Notes: generated by a model from the letters alone, not told the origin. A DNA stretch of 64,000 nucleotides from Trochalopteron elliotii (GCA_024734555.1 JANPWX010000123.1:204241-268240); one strand, 5' to 3'. Shown: positions 46,751-60,585, counted from the first letter of the stretch. A program made the numbers and translations.

Positions 46751-49700
46751 CCTTGGATTTGTGCTCACTCCCAGTCCAGGGGCTTGGAATGGCTGTTACC
46801 TCTCTAGCTCTGAACTCTGGTTAACCATCCACTCCCTTTAGGGTTAAATTTGGGGTTTCCAGAGGATCCTGCATGAAACACATGTAATTGTCATCCCCAG
46901 CCTTTTCCAGTTATTTTAGCAGTGCCTCTGAGTGCCCTGATGTGAGTAAATCTGCTCCACGTTCAGCAGCACCATCCACACACAGGCAGAGTAAATAAAA
47001 CCATTCAAAACCAAACTACTCAAACAGAATGACAAAGGAATATTAGGATCTGTCTTCAAGTTTTCTTTAGATTTTTGCATTGTGCTGAAGGGGTGAATGG
47101 TTATGTTGAAATGTTTTAAAATTAAAATAAATGTCAAGCCTTTTGAAAATAAACAACTTCCTTTTGTAGGAAGTTGAAATCAGAAAAGTAAACTTGGAGA
47201 ACATGTTGCAGCCTTCCAGGTGTGCATGGATCAGCTTGAAACATCCTGCTGTGTTTTTATCCATGGGAGAACAGTTCTGGTCATGTTGGACTCCATTTTT
47301 ATTTGGGTGCTGGGATTTGGGGATTCTGTAACTCTCAGCAGGGAATGGATTTCATACAGTGCTTATCAGGAGGGGTAAGGGATATTTAATCCCTGGATGT
47401 TGCTGTCTTTAACAGTGAGGTTGCAGTCTTATTTATAGACCCATCTTGTGCAGGATTTTCCTGTTTTGCTGCTTGCACCTTTGGTATCTCGTACCCACCT
47501 CAGCACGTTGCTGTAGGAAACAAGATGTGGATTCTGCCTCCTACTATAATTCTGTGTTTTAACTCCTGTGTAAGAGAGCTGATGATGATTGTTAGGAAGA
47601 GGAAAATGTAAGCTGAGATTGTTTTTTTAAGAGCTTACTCTTAAGAACACATGGACAAAAAGATGAAAATCTTCATGTTCTTTAAAGCTAATGGGTTCTC
47701 CATTCTGAAAATGTATGTTAAACTGTTAAACACCAGTTCTTCAATGCTTGAGTAAGTTTTCAGATGAAACCTTACATATAATAACTCTGTCAATGTTCTT
47801 GTAATATATATATATGCCAAAGATCTCTGCCATTGAAAGTATCTTTTATAAGCAAAACTATCTTTTTCATCGTGAAGTGTAGAAAGCCTGCTAGTTGCTG
47901 TTCTAAAAAAAGTTGAACAACAGTGTCACACTACTTGGATTAGTGAAAGCATTTTTTTCAGCTGCTGCACTGAATAGAACATATGTCACTGGAGCATTGT
48001 TTTAAGTAATAGGATTTGCCTTGCTGTAAATCTCTCACACTGTATCTGGGCAATTTCATTCTTTGTACTTTGCTATTTTGCCTCTTTCATCAGCTGCAAA
48101 TCCAATATGTAAAACTGGCAGTGCTCAGCTTTGGGTTTGCCATGGTTATTGCTCTGTGAGATCATAAATGTGGCTGTGTTCTGTACTGGGAGTTGTCATT
48201 TCTTGAGGATTTCTGGGACCTGATTTAATGATGTGGGACATACAGAAAAGATGTGGGGAATATATCCACTCTCTGATTTAATCTAAAAGTTATTTTCCTT
48301 CTCTCATGTCTCCTTGCTGTTAATTTCTGTGTTTGGACTGTGTGGGGTCTTTTCTAGAGGTTTTAACAGCATCCAGTAAGCACAACTGACAAAAGTGCAT
48401 CTTATAGGTCCTGTGAATTATTCTACATCACCCTGCACCATGGATGGGGTTCTAGTAAGACTGAAAAGGAAACTTTTCTAATTACATATTAATAGTCCTA
48501 ATTAAATTCACCCTAGTTCCAGCTAACCCAGGACTGGAGGCTGCCTGCAGACTGTGCAGGGATGCAGAAGGATCCCTCCTGCCTGCTTGTATAGGCTGCT
48601 ACTGCATTTTCCTGAAAGCAAAAAAAAAAAGTTTATAATAATTATTTCTAATTCTCTGTGATGTTAATAAGTGTTGTGTTCTAGGATGGGACAAAATAAT
48701 GGCTGTTCCTTGTTTAGTATGCTGGGCCTGTCGTGGCTTCATTCTCCCAGGAGATGATAATTATTTGCAGGCCCTTTGATGGAGGAGAGGTCAGTGAGAG
48801 TGTGCCTGATGATTCCATTGAAAAATCCAGCTGTGGGCACTTGAGTTGGGGCTGCACAAAGGGAAGCATTATTCCAAACAAGAACTCCCAGTCTGCATTT
48901 CTGCTGCGCCGTGTACAAATGCTGCCATTAAATCGTTTTGATGACAACCAAATCTGATGAATGCTGGAACAAAACTCAGTTGTCTGAACCCTGGACTGTG
49001 TGTGCTGCTGGTTTGGAGCTGCAGGTTTTATTGAGCATCCCTGTAGCTGGTGAAAACATCTTTCATTTCTGTGGGGAGGAAATGGAATTCTAGAATGCTT
49101 TTAACCAGGTTCTGATTATTGCATGAGAGGGCAGGCAGAGATGGAAGGAAGGAGATGCCAGCAGAGCAGCTCTGCAACCTCTGTCTGTGCTCTTGGTGAG
49201 ATGTGGGTGAGCTTTTTGACTCTCAAACTCCATGCAGAGTAATTCCACTGGTGTTTACCTACCAGAAGCTGTCCTGTTGCCTCCCTGGAATTTGGTGTCC
49301 AAGAAGCTGTGCCCAAAGAGCCATTTTGTGCACAGGGAATGAAGGAATGAGGGGAGGAGTTGTGGTTCTCCTGCAGTGTGTGGTGATCTCTGCTAGGACC
49401 TCCAGATTTTATGGTTTCTAAGGTTTTTATGTATGCAACCATAAAAGCAATAGCAGCATTTAGTGTTGGGGGGTTGCCATCCAAAACAGTGTGTGCCAGG
49501 AAATTAATTAATAATAACAACACTGAAAAAACATTTTCTGTGTGCCATCACAGCCTCTCCTTGAGGCTGCAGAGTGCTGAACATACAGTGGGGTGAAATG
49601 AATAGGAGAAAAGAAAAGGTTTTTCAGTGCTGCTTCAAAAGCCAAAATCACACTGCCCTGTGGATTTTGGGTAAAGAATAGTAGGAATTTGTCCTTGGAA

Positions 49701-52700
49701 ATGGGAATGTGTCATGTGCTTCATCACCTTGAAGTGGCCACAGCCACAGACAGCTGCACTCACACCTGGCCTGGGACAGTGGGACCTGCCATGAAAAGCT
49801 TCCTGCTGCTTTCTCTGCTTTCCAAAAACAGGGCCTGGGTCAGAGTTTTCACTCTGGAAGCCTTTCTAGCAGGTTAATAAACTTGTTAATTAGCAAGCAT
49901 TTAGCTGGAGTTGACATGAGTCCGTATTATTATGGCTTTTACTGTTCATTGCCTCTTTGGGTATCCTTTTGATTGTATTTCAAATGCTGTTCCTCATGAA
50001 AGTAATGGTTGGATTTATTAAACAAGTACAGGATAGACTTTATTAGTTTTTAACTACAGTCTTTTCTAATCTCAGCTGTTGCCATAACTCTGGATCGACA
50101 TGAGAAAGAGAATTTCATCTTGTAAAACAACATTACTCCTCAATAGAATAAACCACTGGGAAATGCAAATATTCCTTTTAATAGTTCCAATCAAACCAAC
50201 CATTCTTGGCTACCTCAGCTGCCATGGAGTGAATGGGCTGAAATAGGGGATGAATTCGTCTGCCCCTCCTCCTGGGTTTCAGAAGGATTTTAGAAGGATG
50301 GGTGCACACACAGGACAGCAGCCTGTGCTGGGATTATTCTTTCCACATACTCATTGCAACATGCACTTTATGGAAAAAAATGTGCCAGGAGAAAGGGATG
50401 AACCCTGGCAGATGGAGGGGAGCAGATTGTTGTCTCAGACCAGAGGAGCAATGGTGGATGAAGTCGTGGCTCTGGGAGAGGGCAGTAGCAAAGGGCAGTG
50501 AAGGTGCTGAGCAGCTCCTCTGATCAGCCACATCATGAGCTCCAGAAGGGCTCCTTCCAGCTGTGCCCCTGCTCCAGTTTCCCTCAGTCTCAGGGTTTCT
50601 CTTTGGAAGTTCTTGTAGGAAGAAGCTCTCAGACAGTGACAGTTTCATAATTCTCACCTGCTCACAGGTTTGCACCTGCTGAAAATCCAACAGCAGCAGA
50701 ATGAGCATGGGTGGGTGGATGTCCTGTGCTCCCCACGGTGCCCTGTGCAGGGAGAGGGGACAAGCTGCCCACAGGCTCCCAATCCTGCCAGAAGCATCTG
50801 CTGGCTCCGAGCACATTGGGGAAGCACAGGATAACCTGTGAGAGCAAAAGCAATTCCAGGTTCATGGCCTCGTGTTCTGTTCTCCCCAGGCTGTTTAAAA
50901 ACCAATATTGAGGAAATTCTCTGCTGAGTTTGGGAGGCATGTTGGGGATTGCAAGAGAAAATGAAAGAAAAAAATAAAAATAGTTGTGGCTTTCTGTAAT
51001 GACCAGTAATCGATTTCTTTTTATTTGTACGTCTGAGCTCTAAAACCGAAAGATTAAAAAAAATTTCTGTTTGCTGATGGACAGGAAAGTGCTGCTAAAA
51101 TGAGTGGACTCTTAATGGCAAACACAGTGGGATTCCCACAGGAGTGAGAGGCACAGCCACACCTGCCTGGGGTCTGTGTGCTCCATTGGGAGCTGGGTTT
51201 CTCCTGTTCTCTTGGGGAATGAGATGTCAAGGGTTTGGCTCTGGTTTTACTGGTGGACTCATCTGCTCTCACAAGAACCTCGTGTAGGGATTCACAAGGG
51301 GAGAGCTGGAAGTGGGAAATGGCCAAACTTCCATCTGCACTGGGGTGTTGCAGCAATGGGCCAGAAACTGAAATTACCAGAGGCAGCATTTGTCACTTCA
51401 GTCGTTTGTCTTGTGCTGAACTACCTGTGCTCTCTTTATAATCCTAAATCATCCTTTGAAGAACATGAGCTACAGATGTGGAAAGTAATCTTCACAGGGC
51501 TGAGTATCTGTGAGACTGTGAACAGGAGAAGTGATTAATTCTCCTCCAGATGATTGAAATGGATTTCTTCTGATGTCTTTAAGTGTTAAGAGTTAGTAAA
51601 TGAATTCTAGCTTGAATGCAAACTTGTGTTGAAGGCTGATTGCAACATATAGCTATGAAGTTTAAAAAATAATTAAAACTCCAACCAGACCAAACAAACA
51701 AAAAAAAATGATTGGAAGCTTAAACATTCTCTGGTATATTGCACAGGAGTAAATTACTACAAGTGCTGTTTTAGCAGGTGATTGAAGGCACAAAATGCCA
51801 CATCTGAATCTTAAATTGCATCAGCAGATTTACCCCATTGGTTTGGGTAGAATTGGTGTTAGGGGCTGTAAAGCCTGAGCCTCAGCATGGTCAGCATTAC
51901 TCAGTGAGATCTGGAGGAACCCAAACAGAGTTAAGCTATTCATGAATTTTAAAATTCAGAGCAGAGCCCAGACCTTGTGTTTGCTCTGTCTGTGGTGGGA
52001 CAAAGACCCATCTGGGTCTACCCTGGTGTGCTGGACAGCAGTGACCTGGTGGCACCTCAGTCCCAACCTGCAGCTGAACCTTGTCACTTGTGTCACCTCG
52101 TGCACCCCTGTGACAGTGTGGGGACCTCCTCCAAACCCTTCCCACCCTCTGTTGTGTTTCTGCTGCACCTTGGAGCAGGAACGCGGGGCAGGTGAGCTCC
52201 TGACCCCAGCCCTGTGCCACAGGTGAGGACAGACTCTGACAGGAGCACTGGGAGAGCTTCCTTCTTTCCTGTGCAGTCTCTTTTGGAAGCTGGGAAGGAC
52301 AGAGTAGGACAGATTCACAGAGCCTTGTGGGCAGAATTGTTTTGGAAGAGCCAGGAGCAAGCTCAGTTCAAAAGGCTTTGTAGAGCAGAGCTGAATCCAG
52401 AGAGATTCTTTCCTATCCTTTCATATTTCACTGGTTAATTCTCTGAAGAAAGAGAGATCTGTGTGAAAAAAAACCAGTGCTACGAATGGAATCTGGAACA
52501 CTCTCCTAATGAATTCCTCCATTTCCTCCTTTTGCTTCTGCTGGAAAAACCCAGGTATCTCAAGGCAGGAGGCAGCACTTCCCCTGCCCAGTGTGGGACT
52601 CGTGCCCTGCACTCATCACCTGCTGCCCCATCACCCAGTGGAGCAATTTGTGTGGCCACTGTGTTTTCCCTGTCAGAAACCCCAACTTCAGCATGTCCTG

Positions 52701-54189
52701 GCTGCTTTAATATGGCCCATCAATGCTCTCAGTGCTGTTCTCCATCTGCCTTTTGAATTTTTCATGTTTTCCAAGGGGTTTGGAGTACCTGTGCCCTGTG
52801 AGGTGTTAGCAGGGTACATCCCATGCTGGGGAGGTGCCTTGTGTCTGGATTGTGCTGTATTCCCAAAAGCTTGAGTGCTCTACAGGAGTTACCACCTCTG
52901 AACAGAAAATCCAGCTGATCCTGGCCGTGCAGTTGCTGACACAGTGTTGGCAGCAGGGATCAGAACAGACTGACCTTGTCTTTTTTTCCTTTTTTCCAAA
53001 GGATTAGTAACTTACTCCTTCCTGAACAGAGTCTGACTTCTTTTTGCTTAACCACTCTGTTTGATCTTGGGAGAAAGTGACCTCACAGGATTCACTTTAA
53101 GCCTCAGGGGTGCAGCAGAGTCAAAATCATTCTTCTGAGACTTCTGTCAAAGCACCAAGAGAAAGATGGAGGGTTAAAACATTTCTTTACACAAACACAC
53201 ACATGCACCCTCTGTTAATTGTCAGGTGGGATGCTCCCAAGTTAAATGAGGATTTTCTGTTTAATGGCTCCCTCTTCCACAGGTGCCCACTCAAAGATCT
53301 AGGAGATATTGATTTTTTTTTTTTTTATGATTTCCTAGAAGAATGCTGTGTCCTGAGAAATTTGATTAGGTGGATTTATCACGGAGGACTTGCTGTGCTG
53401 AGCCTTGTTTAATGTTTCCTGGCACAAACAGGGACACAGGGACGTGTGCTGTGTGCTGCTTAAAGATTCTCCAATCTTTCCTTCAGATGTGGCCCCTTGT
53501 CTGGTTATGTGACTCCTCTTTGTTTTAGTGAAACAATACCAATCTAAAGACCTGGGGAGCAGAATATCTTCGTGCTGTAAAGGTTCTTTTTGTTTTCTTT
53601 CTATGCTTTGAACAAATGACAGTGATTAAACTGCACAGTTCTGAATATTGCTTAAAACACAGGTGAAACTTGGGTTCTTTCACGTTTTCAAATGGTTTCT
53701 TTTGCAATATGTTTGTAATTGCTGGGCTTGAAGAGCACTTTGTATCCATGTCCATTGCATTCTCCCTCCTCATTCAGAGCCCTGTGCTTTAATTCCATGA
53801 AGAGAGAACAGCCTGACTGGTGCAGAGTAAGATGCAAGCCTAAAGCTTCATTTCCATGGGGATTTTAACCCTCAGTGTTTCAGCTTTTGCCTTCCTCCCG
53901 CGTGGCAAGGCAAGCCCCAAGCCTTAAACTGGCATTTGATCTTAATCCTGCAGCAAACCTTTGATTGATTCTCCATTGCAACAGCTCCTCACCGTCATTT
54001 TGATGTGTGCATTTAAAACCTGGGACTGTCCCCCTCTGTCCCCCGGGATCCAGAATTGACAGCTGTGCCTCAAATTTCAGTCACCGTTCTCGTGAGTTTC
54101 CAATATTCCTGTCAGCACCTGCCTTTCCCCTCCAAAGCCCCTTTCTCAGCACCTGGTGGTTTGACTCTGTGTTTTTCCTTGTGTCGTAG
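46751..54189. other. Long unique noncoding stretch
   Basis: About 7.4 kb without CR1, LTR or satellite sequence that I can recognise. It has short T and A runs (47815, 48620, 53315) and scattered frames under 161 codons on both strands. No splice-bounded exon stood out. An intronic or intergenic setting is likely. Confidence 0.45.
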
Positions 54190-54276
54190 GTCTTTAAATA
54201 CTCTGCACCAGTTTTGCTGTCCAGCTCCATTGTACCATTCCCAGCTAGCTGTCCCTGCCACACACTCAGAGTACAG
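54190..54276 (+). other. Candidate internal exon, 87 bp
   Basis: It is preceded by a pyrimidine-rich tract and acceptor (ttttccttgtgtcgtag) and followed by a near-consensus donor (acag|gtaagagt). The length is a multiple of three. In the frame starting one base in, it is open throughout and contains LHQFCCPAP. Both edges are phase 2 in that frame. The same motif occurs at the same distance (13 bases) from the acceptor of the candidate exon at 60234, whose phase is compatible. I do not recognise the protein. Against this: one short segment could arise by chance, no other exon was found, and the opposite strand is also open here. Confidence 0.3.
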
Positions 54277-55876
54277 GTAAGAGTAGACATGCTCCACCCA
54301 CTGCTGCCTTTTGGAGAGAGCTCTGATGTTGCCAGTTGACACCAGACAAAGCAAAAGTTGCATAAGTTTTAAAAGAAAAAAAAAAAGAATATTGGAATAA
54401 ATATCCAAAAATTTTTGACGTCTTGTAGGGTAGCTGTGAGCAGAACCATCCCTGTGGTGAGTCCTTCTCTCAGGCACTCTGGAATTTCTCAGTAAAATGA
54501 GTGCCATGTGCTTTAAGAGGCACTTCCCCCTGGGTTTGCAAAGGTAGGGAGAAGGGAGGTGCAGGCTTAGCTCTCACATGACAAATATGCTGAAATATTT
54601 ATATAATTTATGGAGGATATTGATGTTGTTCTGAGCAACACCTTTATTTTTTTCACCCCTGCCTATTCCATGCCAGTAGCTGAGGAATTCAATTCATCCA
54701 TGTGTTTAACCCCCTGAGGGTTAAAGGCATGGACCTGCCCAGGGCTCAGCACTGCCTTGGATTTGAATGAAATAAGGGGGTTTTAAACACAACCAGGCCC
54801 TCGATGCCAAGCAGAGTCTGCCCTGAATACATCAAAAATACATGTTTTCCAGCTCCTAATGCTTCTTCTAACATAGATCCTTTATCTATGTGTTCTCTTT
54901 GATCCAGTGTGGAGAGCAGCAATTACGTCCCATAGTACAACTCAGTGTCAGTGCCAGTGTTTATTGTAACATCTTAGAGAAGCATCAAAGGGCAGCTAAT
55001 GGAAGTCACTGGAAATGTGAAAACTGTTCAAAAAACTGTGCATGCCATGGAAAATACTGTCTTGAATTTTTACTTCTGCTATTAGCGATCAACTTAGTGA
55101 TAATTGCCAGCTCATGAATAATATTAATATCAAAAACATTGGAAGCCTGGTGCTGACAAATCAAAATCACTTTGCACGGGTGATGAGGAAAGACAAAAGC
55201 AAACAATGAATCCTAAATCTGTAAATGCATAAACATATTTCTGGTTTGAATATTTCATCCCGTAGTTACCTTGAACCATGCATGCTTGGATTCACCCTGT
55301 TGGTTTATGTTGCAGCATCTGTTTGTGTGTTTGGTTTTTTTTCTCCCATCAGAGCCCTTCATTTATTTGGTGGTAGTGAGTCCATAGTTGAGTTGTAAGA
55401 CAGCTCAATATTCCTTTGGTGAGGAGCAGGGCTTGAAAATTCAGATTCCCTGCTTGCTTTTCAGTGAGGCTTTTAGTTTTCCTCTGTCCTTAGCTGACAG
55501 TGCTTTAATTTTAAGGATCTTCCTGTAGGGATGTTGATGGGAAAACCAGCTGTTCCTCAAATGTCTCAGCGTCTTGCTCCACGTAGGGTGTTATTTTTAA
55601 TCACTAATATTTCTTCTGGAATTAAAGCTTAGAGCAGCACAACTTTGTGCATGAAAAATCCTGAACTTCTCCAGCTTTTTTTGTGCAGTGCAGACAGGAA
55701 TTCCCTGCTCTGGGTGTGTAAAGGCTGTGCAGTTTTCAGAGTGCCCAAGCCTGTGCTGTGGGACCTTCAGCTGATGGTTCAGGACTGGAAGGGGGGAAGG
55801 AGCTCGTCCCTGGCCTTGTTTCCTCTCAGGGGACTTTAGGCTCAGAGGGAGTATTGTTTAAATATTGTTATTATTG
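54277..55876. other. Unique noncoding sequence
   Basis: About 1.6 kb. If the flanking exon candidates are real, this is intron. No repeat was recognised apart from an A-rich run near 54377-54390. Confidence 0.45.
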
Positions 55877-56178
55877 TTCTTCTGGCTCTGCACAACTCCC
55901 TGACATCCAGGGGAAAGGGGGCTCTGCTCCCAGGGAACAGGGACAGGGGCAGAGGGAAAAGCCTCAGGCTGGGCCAAGGCAGGCTCAGGTTGGACATCAG
56001 GGAAAAATTCTTCACCCAAAGAGTTGTCAAACCCTGGCACAGGGGGAACAGAGAAGCTGTGGCTGCCCCTGGATCCCTGGAAATGTCGCAAGCCAGGTTG
56101 GACAGGGCTTGGAGGGACAGTGGAAGGTGTCCCTGCCCATGGCTTTAAGGTCCTTCCAGTCTGGTCTGGGGTTCTGTG
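55877..56178 (+). mobile_element. CR1 LINE 3' fragment, about 300 bp
   Basis: Sense orientation: tctggctctgcacaactccc, tgacatccaggggaaag, ctgctcccagggaacaggg, gctcaggttggacatcaggg, aaaattcttcacccaaagag, ctgcccctggatccctgg, gtgtccctgcccatggcttt and aaggtccttccagtctggt. It keeps more of the upstream CR1 sequence than most copies here. The 206-codon minus-strand and 141-codon + frames that overlap it are repeat-derived. Confidence 0.94.
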
Positions 56179-57744
56179 CTTAGGAGAATATGGAAAAGCT
56201 GATTCAAAAATGAAACAAACTGCAGTAAGGAAAATTCCAATTAGATACAAGGTAGGGAGGAAGGGAATTTCAGCATGAGCTTGGTCAGACATTGGACCAG
56301 AGGCTAGCAGAGGCACTGAGGGCTCTGTCTTCAGCCATGCTCTGCTCAGTGGGCACCACTGGCTGTACCCTGCTCTGAGCAAGGGCTGCACTGTCCACAC
56401 CTCCACAAGCCCCTTCTGACACAAATCATCCTTCATCCCACAGCTGTCTGTTCTTGGGAAGAACAAAAAGAGCTGCAAAATGGGGAATTTTATTCTCTAG
56501 AATTTAATTTCAGATTACACAGCGTTGTTAAAGCTGTCCCTGCTATGGGTGTGCTGCTGTGCTGGAGCCAGGCTAGTACAGTCATGCTTATGGCAGGAAT
56601 TGGTTTGGCTTACCCATAATTTCAATTTCTGAAGTTGTTTTATCCAAACTGCCGTCCCCACAACTGTAATCTCTGAGTCAAGTGCAAATGATGCACCTGT
56701 TTTTGTACAGGACCTGCACATGGAGATCCCCTGGCTGTGAATGAAAATGAGTTACCAGAGCTCTAACAGGATTGGGTTTTCCATTTATTTCTACATACAC
56801 TTAATGGTATTAAATTTAGCTTTTAGTCTTCCCATTTATCAATTTATAAATAGAAATCATTAGAAACAAAACTAACAGACGTGGATGCTTTGGTCTGGCT
56901 TCAGTTTTGAGGCTTTATTTAGAAAATACACAGAGGGATTAATTTTGTAGCCCAGAATTAAAAATTCAATTTGCTCTGAAAGAAGCAATTAATGAATGCA
57001 CTACAGTGAAATCTGGAACATCTCTGATTTGCTGGTAGCTAATTGCTGGATGTTTTATTCACTCCAGCAGTTTTATTTCTAGTCGAGACGATTTTTGGCA
57101 TCTGTTTTGAATTGTTAATAGGGAAATAATGCATTTTTAATAACTGTGGCTATTGCAGTAATCCCTCACTCACTTTACAATGCTTAAAATGGACAGAAAT
57201 AATACAAGTTATCTTGCACTTCCCTATTACAAGGGAAGTCTTGGGAAGCCTGAGCCTGTCGTGTCCTTCCAGCTAGATACTTGTCTGGGTTCCAGTTAGC
57301 CCATATGCCTCCTTTGCTTGCTCTTTTTGGGTTATTTCTGTTTGGGAATTAAAAAATAGACCAGCAATATCTGTAGCTTGGCTTCTCTGACTCCCTTCCC
57401 CTTCCTGCCTCCCCAGCAGAGCCTGGAAAACAATGGAAGCTGCAGGTTCCAGGAGCTGCTCTGGATTTGTTAGAGATCACTGGAGTGAAGATTTTATATC
57501 TGGGGCAAAGTAAACGTGGGACACCCTGGAGAAGTAGAAATCCAGGTGGTCCTGTAGTTCAGCTGCTGAGCCTCTGGCTTGGTCCAGCTGCATCACCACC
57601 TCAGAGGCCTTACAGCTGGAATCTGAGCTGAGCAAAGCCCAGGGATAAATCGGCATCCGGACAAAGGGAATTTAGTCACTCCGTGTCTTGTCTGAGGAAG
57701 TTTGTTCCCAGCATTTTCTAAACACACTTTCTATGGCTCTAAAC
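56179..57744. other. Unique noncoding sequence
   Basis: About 1.6 kb with no gene or repeat recognised. Confidence 0.45.
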
Positions 57745-57980
57745 TGACAGAGAGTAGGTTTAGAATAGATATGGGTGAGAAATTCCTCCCTGTGAGGGTG
57801 GGCAGGCCCTGGCACAGGGTGCCCAGAGAAGCTGTGGCTGCCCCTGGATCCCAGACAGTGTCTCAGGCCAGGTTGGACACTGGGTTTGGAGCAGCCTGGG
57901 ACAGTGGGAGGTGTCCCTGCCATGGCAAGGATGGCACTGGATGGGCTTTGAGGCCTCTTCCAACCCTAAGCAGTCTGCGA
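57745..57980 (+). mobile_element. CR1 LINE 3' fragment
   Basis: Sense orientation: gagagtaggtttagaatag, aattcctccctgtgagggtg, ctggcacagggtgcccagag, ctgcccctggatcccagac, ggaggtgtccctgccatgg, gatgggctttgaggcctc and the decayed tail ttccaaccctaagcagtctg. It is close in sequence to the copies at 253 and, in antisense, 22257. Confidence 0.95.
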
Positions 57981-60233
57981 CACATCTTTAGGGCAACTTC
58001 AGTCAGACTTTCAGCCCATACCTCACACAGAGCAAAATTCCATGTCCAAAAGGGCCCATGCTGGGGCTGTCCAGCCCTGTCCCTCTCTGCATTCCGTGTG
58101 TGGGTTTGGAACAGGCTGATGTATGCAAACTGCAACTGTGGACAGATTTGCTTGCCACTAATGTCTGAGCATCTTTCCATCTGACGTGTTTATTCATAAC
58201 TGTGATTTCCTCCTTCTGACTTGCATGAAATGTTGGCTGTCACTCATTCCTGTCTCCATCCACTCTACCTTCCATCCCTCTAATCTCAAATTAGATGCCC
58301 TTATCATGCCCAAAGACCATTTTTTAAATCGTGAAGCTAGAGATTTTTCTTTTCTTTTTTTTTTCCCCAGTGAGACCTGTGAAAACAAAATGATAATGCA
58401 AAGGATGTTATAGTACCAAAGAAATCCCATCATTTTCTTGCAGTCTCTGCCTGCTTAATGTTTAATCAGCACCTCTGGGAGGTAAAACCATCATTCTGAA
58501 AATACTGTGCTTGTGTGAAATTTTAATGTGGAATCTTTGTTTCACCAGGTAATGTTGGCTTACATGCAACAAACCACTGTGTGGACAATGATAGAAGGAC
58601 TGATTGTGCTTATTTCTTTCTGTCTGAGCCCCTGGGAGGCTTTGGAGCTGTTTTGCCACCATAACTGGTTAATGCAGAGGCTCCCCCTGCAACAATGCTG
58701 AGCTTTCAGATGCTTCTATCATGTATTAGAGTGGTTTGGTTTTCCTGAACTCTTCCCAAGAGCACAGTGGGAATTCTTGCACACCAGTACAGCCAGGGAA
58801 AACTGGGTAATAGCTTACACCCCTAAAATGAAAAATATCTCTTTATAGATAAATGAACTTTGCAACTCTCAGGTTTGTTTTTTTTCCACTGCTGTGCACT
58901 GTACTCTTCCCTGAGACACAAAGCAAATACTTCTTGTGTCCTCCCTACAGAGACATCCCCCACCATGCAGCAGAATCCCTGGTAGCTTCCAGTCAGTGCT
59001 CAGTCCCAGGTGAAGACATATCTAAAGGAGCTGCACTTCAGAATTCATTTTAGCACTGATATGACTATTCACTGACATTTTCTACCCAAGAAATGTTGAA
59101 TAGGGATCTAATTTTTAACTGCAGTTGCCTAGCTGTATACCTCAGCATGTTTAAGCACTCTCTAGAATGTGCAGAGATATAAAAGCTTGATGGTATTTTT
59201 ATTTTCAGACTAAGCAAAGGAGTGAGAGCAGCATGGCCCAGACCAGCAGCACGTTGCCCAGTGAGGCAGGATGCAGATGGACAAAGCAAACCAGATCCAA
59301 ACTGTGACCAAATCCTGCCCTAAGTCAGTGTGAGGTTCAGCTGATTACATAAGGCATCTGTGCTCACACCCTATGGCAAAGGAAAGTTGGCATAATTGGA
59401 GTAATACTTGTAATTTTCCACTTGATGCCTACGTGATGCAGGGAGTGCAAATGGTGGATTGTGCTCCTGAGCACAGTCAGGAGAGCTGGCAGAATAGCCT
59501 GAAATTTGGTTTGGGATTTTCTTGTTTTTCTTCCTTCATTGTGTTCCTTTCCATCCTCCTCCTTTAGCCTGTTCTTTCCTTTGAAGGAAGTGGCCCCTCA
59601 TGGTTGTGTCACTGGTTCAGGAGTGGCTGGAGCCAGCATCTCCTTCCCTGCCATAAAGCACTTTTTAGCATTACAGATGTGGGTATTCCAAACTGCTCCT
59701 GCCTCGTGGCACCATTCATGATGCTGGCAACTCCTCCTGGAGACAGAGCTCTTCTTGCACCTTGGGAGGGTGGGGGAGTGGAGAGCAGACCTGGTCATCA
59801 CCAGGATTTCTGTGCGAGCCACCCTCAGAAGGGGGATGCAGCTGTCCTGCATTTCCAGCAGAATGTGGGCACTGAAAATCCCTGTGGGGAGTTCTAAGCG
59901 TGTTGAAAATGAAAGGGGCCGTGGCCACATTAGGCTGGGTATGTATTTGACTACCTAATGTAATTTTTCTAATGGGAAAACCAGAAGTGGCCCTTTCAAA
60001 GCAGTGTTTTTCTCAGAGTTCAAGTAATCAGCGTTGAGCTGTTCTTCCCTTTGTGCAGAGTCCTGTCTCTGAGGTGGAAATGGGTTAAACTGGGTGGTGC
60101 TCACAAACAACACACAGCATTTGTGGATTTGAAAACAAAAGCAGATTTCAAGCTGAATTTTCCTAATGCTGTTCCCTGTGATTCTCTTCCTCTGTCTCTT
60201 TTCTTTCTTGCCCCCCCTCCCCTTCCTCGGCAG
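57981..60233. other. Unique noncoding sequence
   Basis: About 2.25 kb with no CR1 or satellite. It ends in the long pyrimidine tract (60181-60230) that forms the acceptor of the next candidate exon. Confidence 0.45.
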
Positions 60234-60585
60234 GGAAGATAATGTCCTGCACCAGTTCTGCTGCCCGCCCTCGGGGTCGAGCAGCCCATCCTCGAGATGA
60301 CAGCGAAGCTGGGGGTCGCTGGGGGCAGTCAGAGCTCCACCACCTGCCCAGCCCACCTCTCCTCTCCTCCCTTTCTGGTGTGCAAGGCCTGGCACTGCAC
60401 GGCTGCCGTGGGACCCCCGTGCTGCCAGTCTGGGCAGTGCCTCCTCTCCAGGCCTCCCCACAGCTCTCTCCTCCTGCCCAGTGCTGACAACACACGCCAG
60501 CTGTAAAAAAAAAAAAAAAACAACCCAGATTCCTCAAGTGCACAGTTTATTTTGAACTAAAATAAACGGTACCATAAGTCCTGAG
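60234..60585 (+). other. Candidate 3'-terminal exon
   Basis: A long pyrimidine tract followed by cggcag at 60228-60233 makes a strong acceptor. AATAAA lies at 60561-60566 and a GU-rich stretch (gaggtgtagtgtgag, then tgctgtgtgtgtggtgtgg) follows at about 60583-60622, which together make a convincing polyadenylation site. Two frames are of interest. In the frame continuing phase 2 it reads LHQFCCPPSGSSS and stops at TGA near 60300. In another frame it stays open to a TGA at 60485-60487. The first 70 bases are CpG-enriched. A 16-17-base A run at 60505-60521 lies within it. I recognise no protein; a lncRNA end is equally possible. Confidence 0.35.

Noticed and set aside
46273..46824. 183-codon frame rich in MDGW repeats, and minus-strand HPSI repeats
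   Set aside because: It is translation of GGAT and composite minisatellite DNA. Frames are open because the repeat has no stop codon.
55858..56478. 206-codon minus-strand frame
   Set aside because: It is mostly the antisense strand of a CR1 tail, with no domain.
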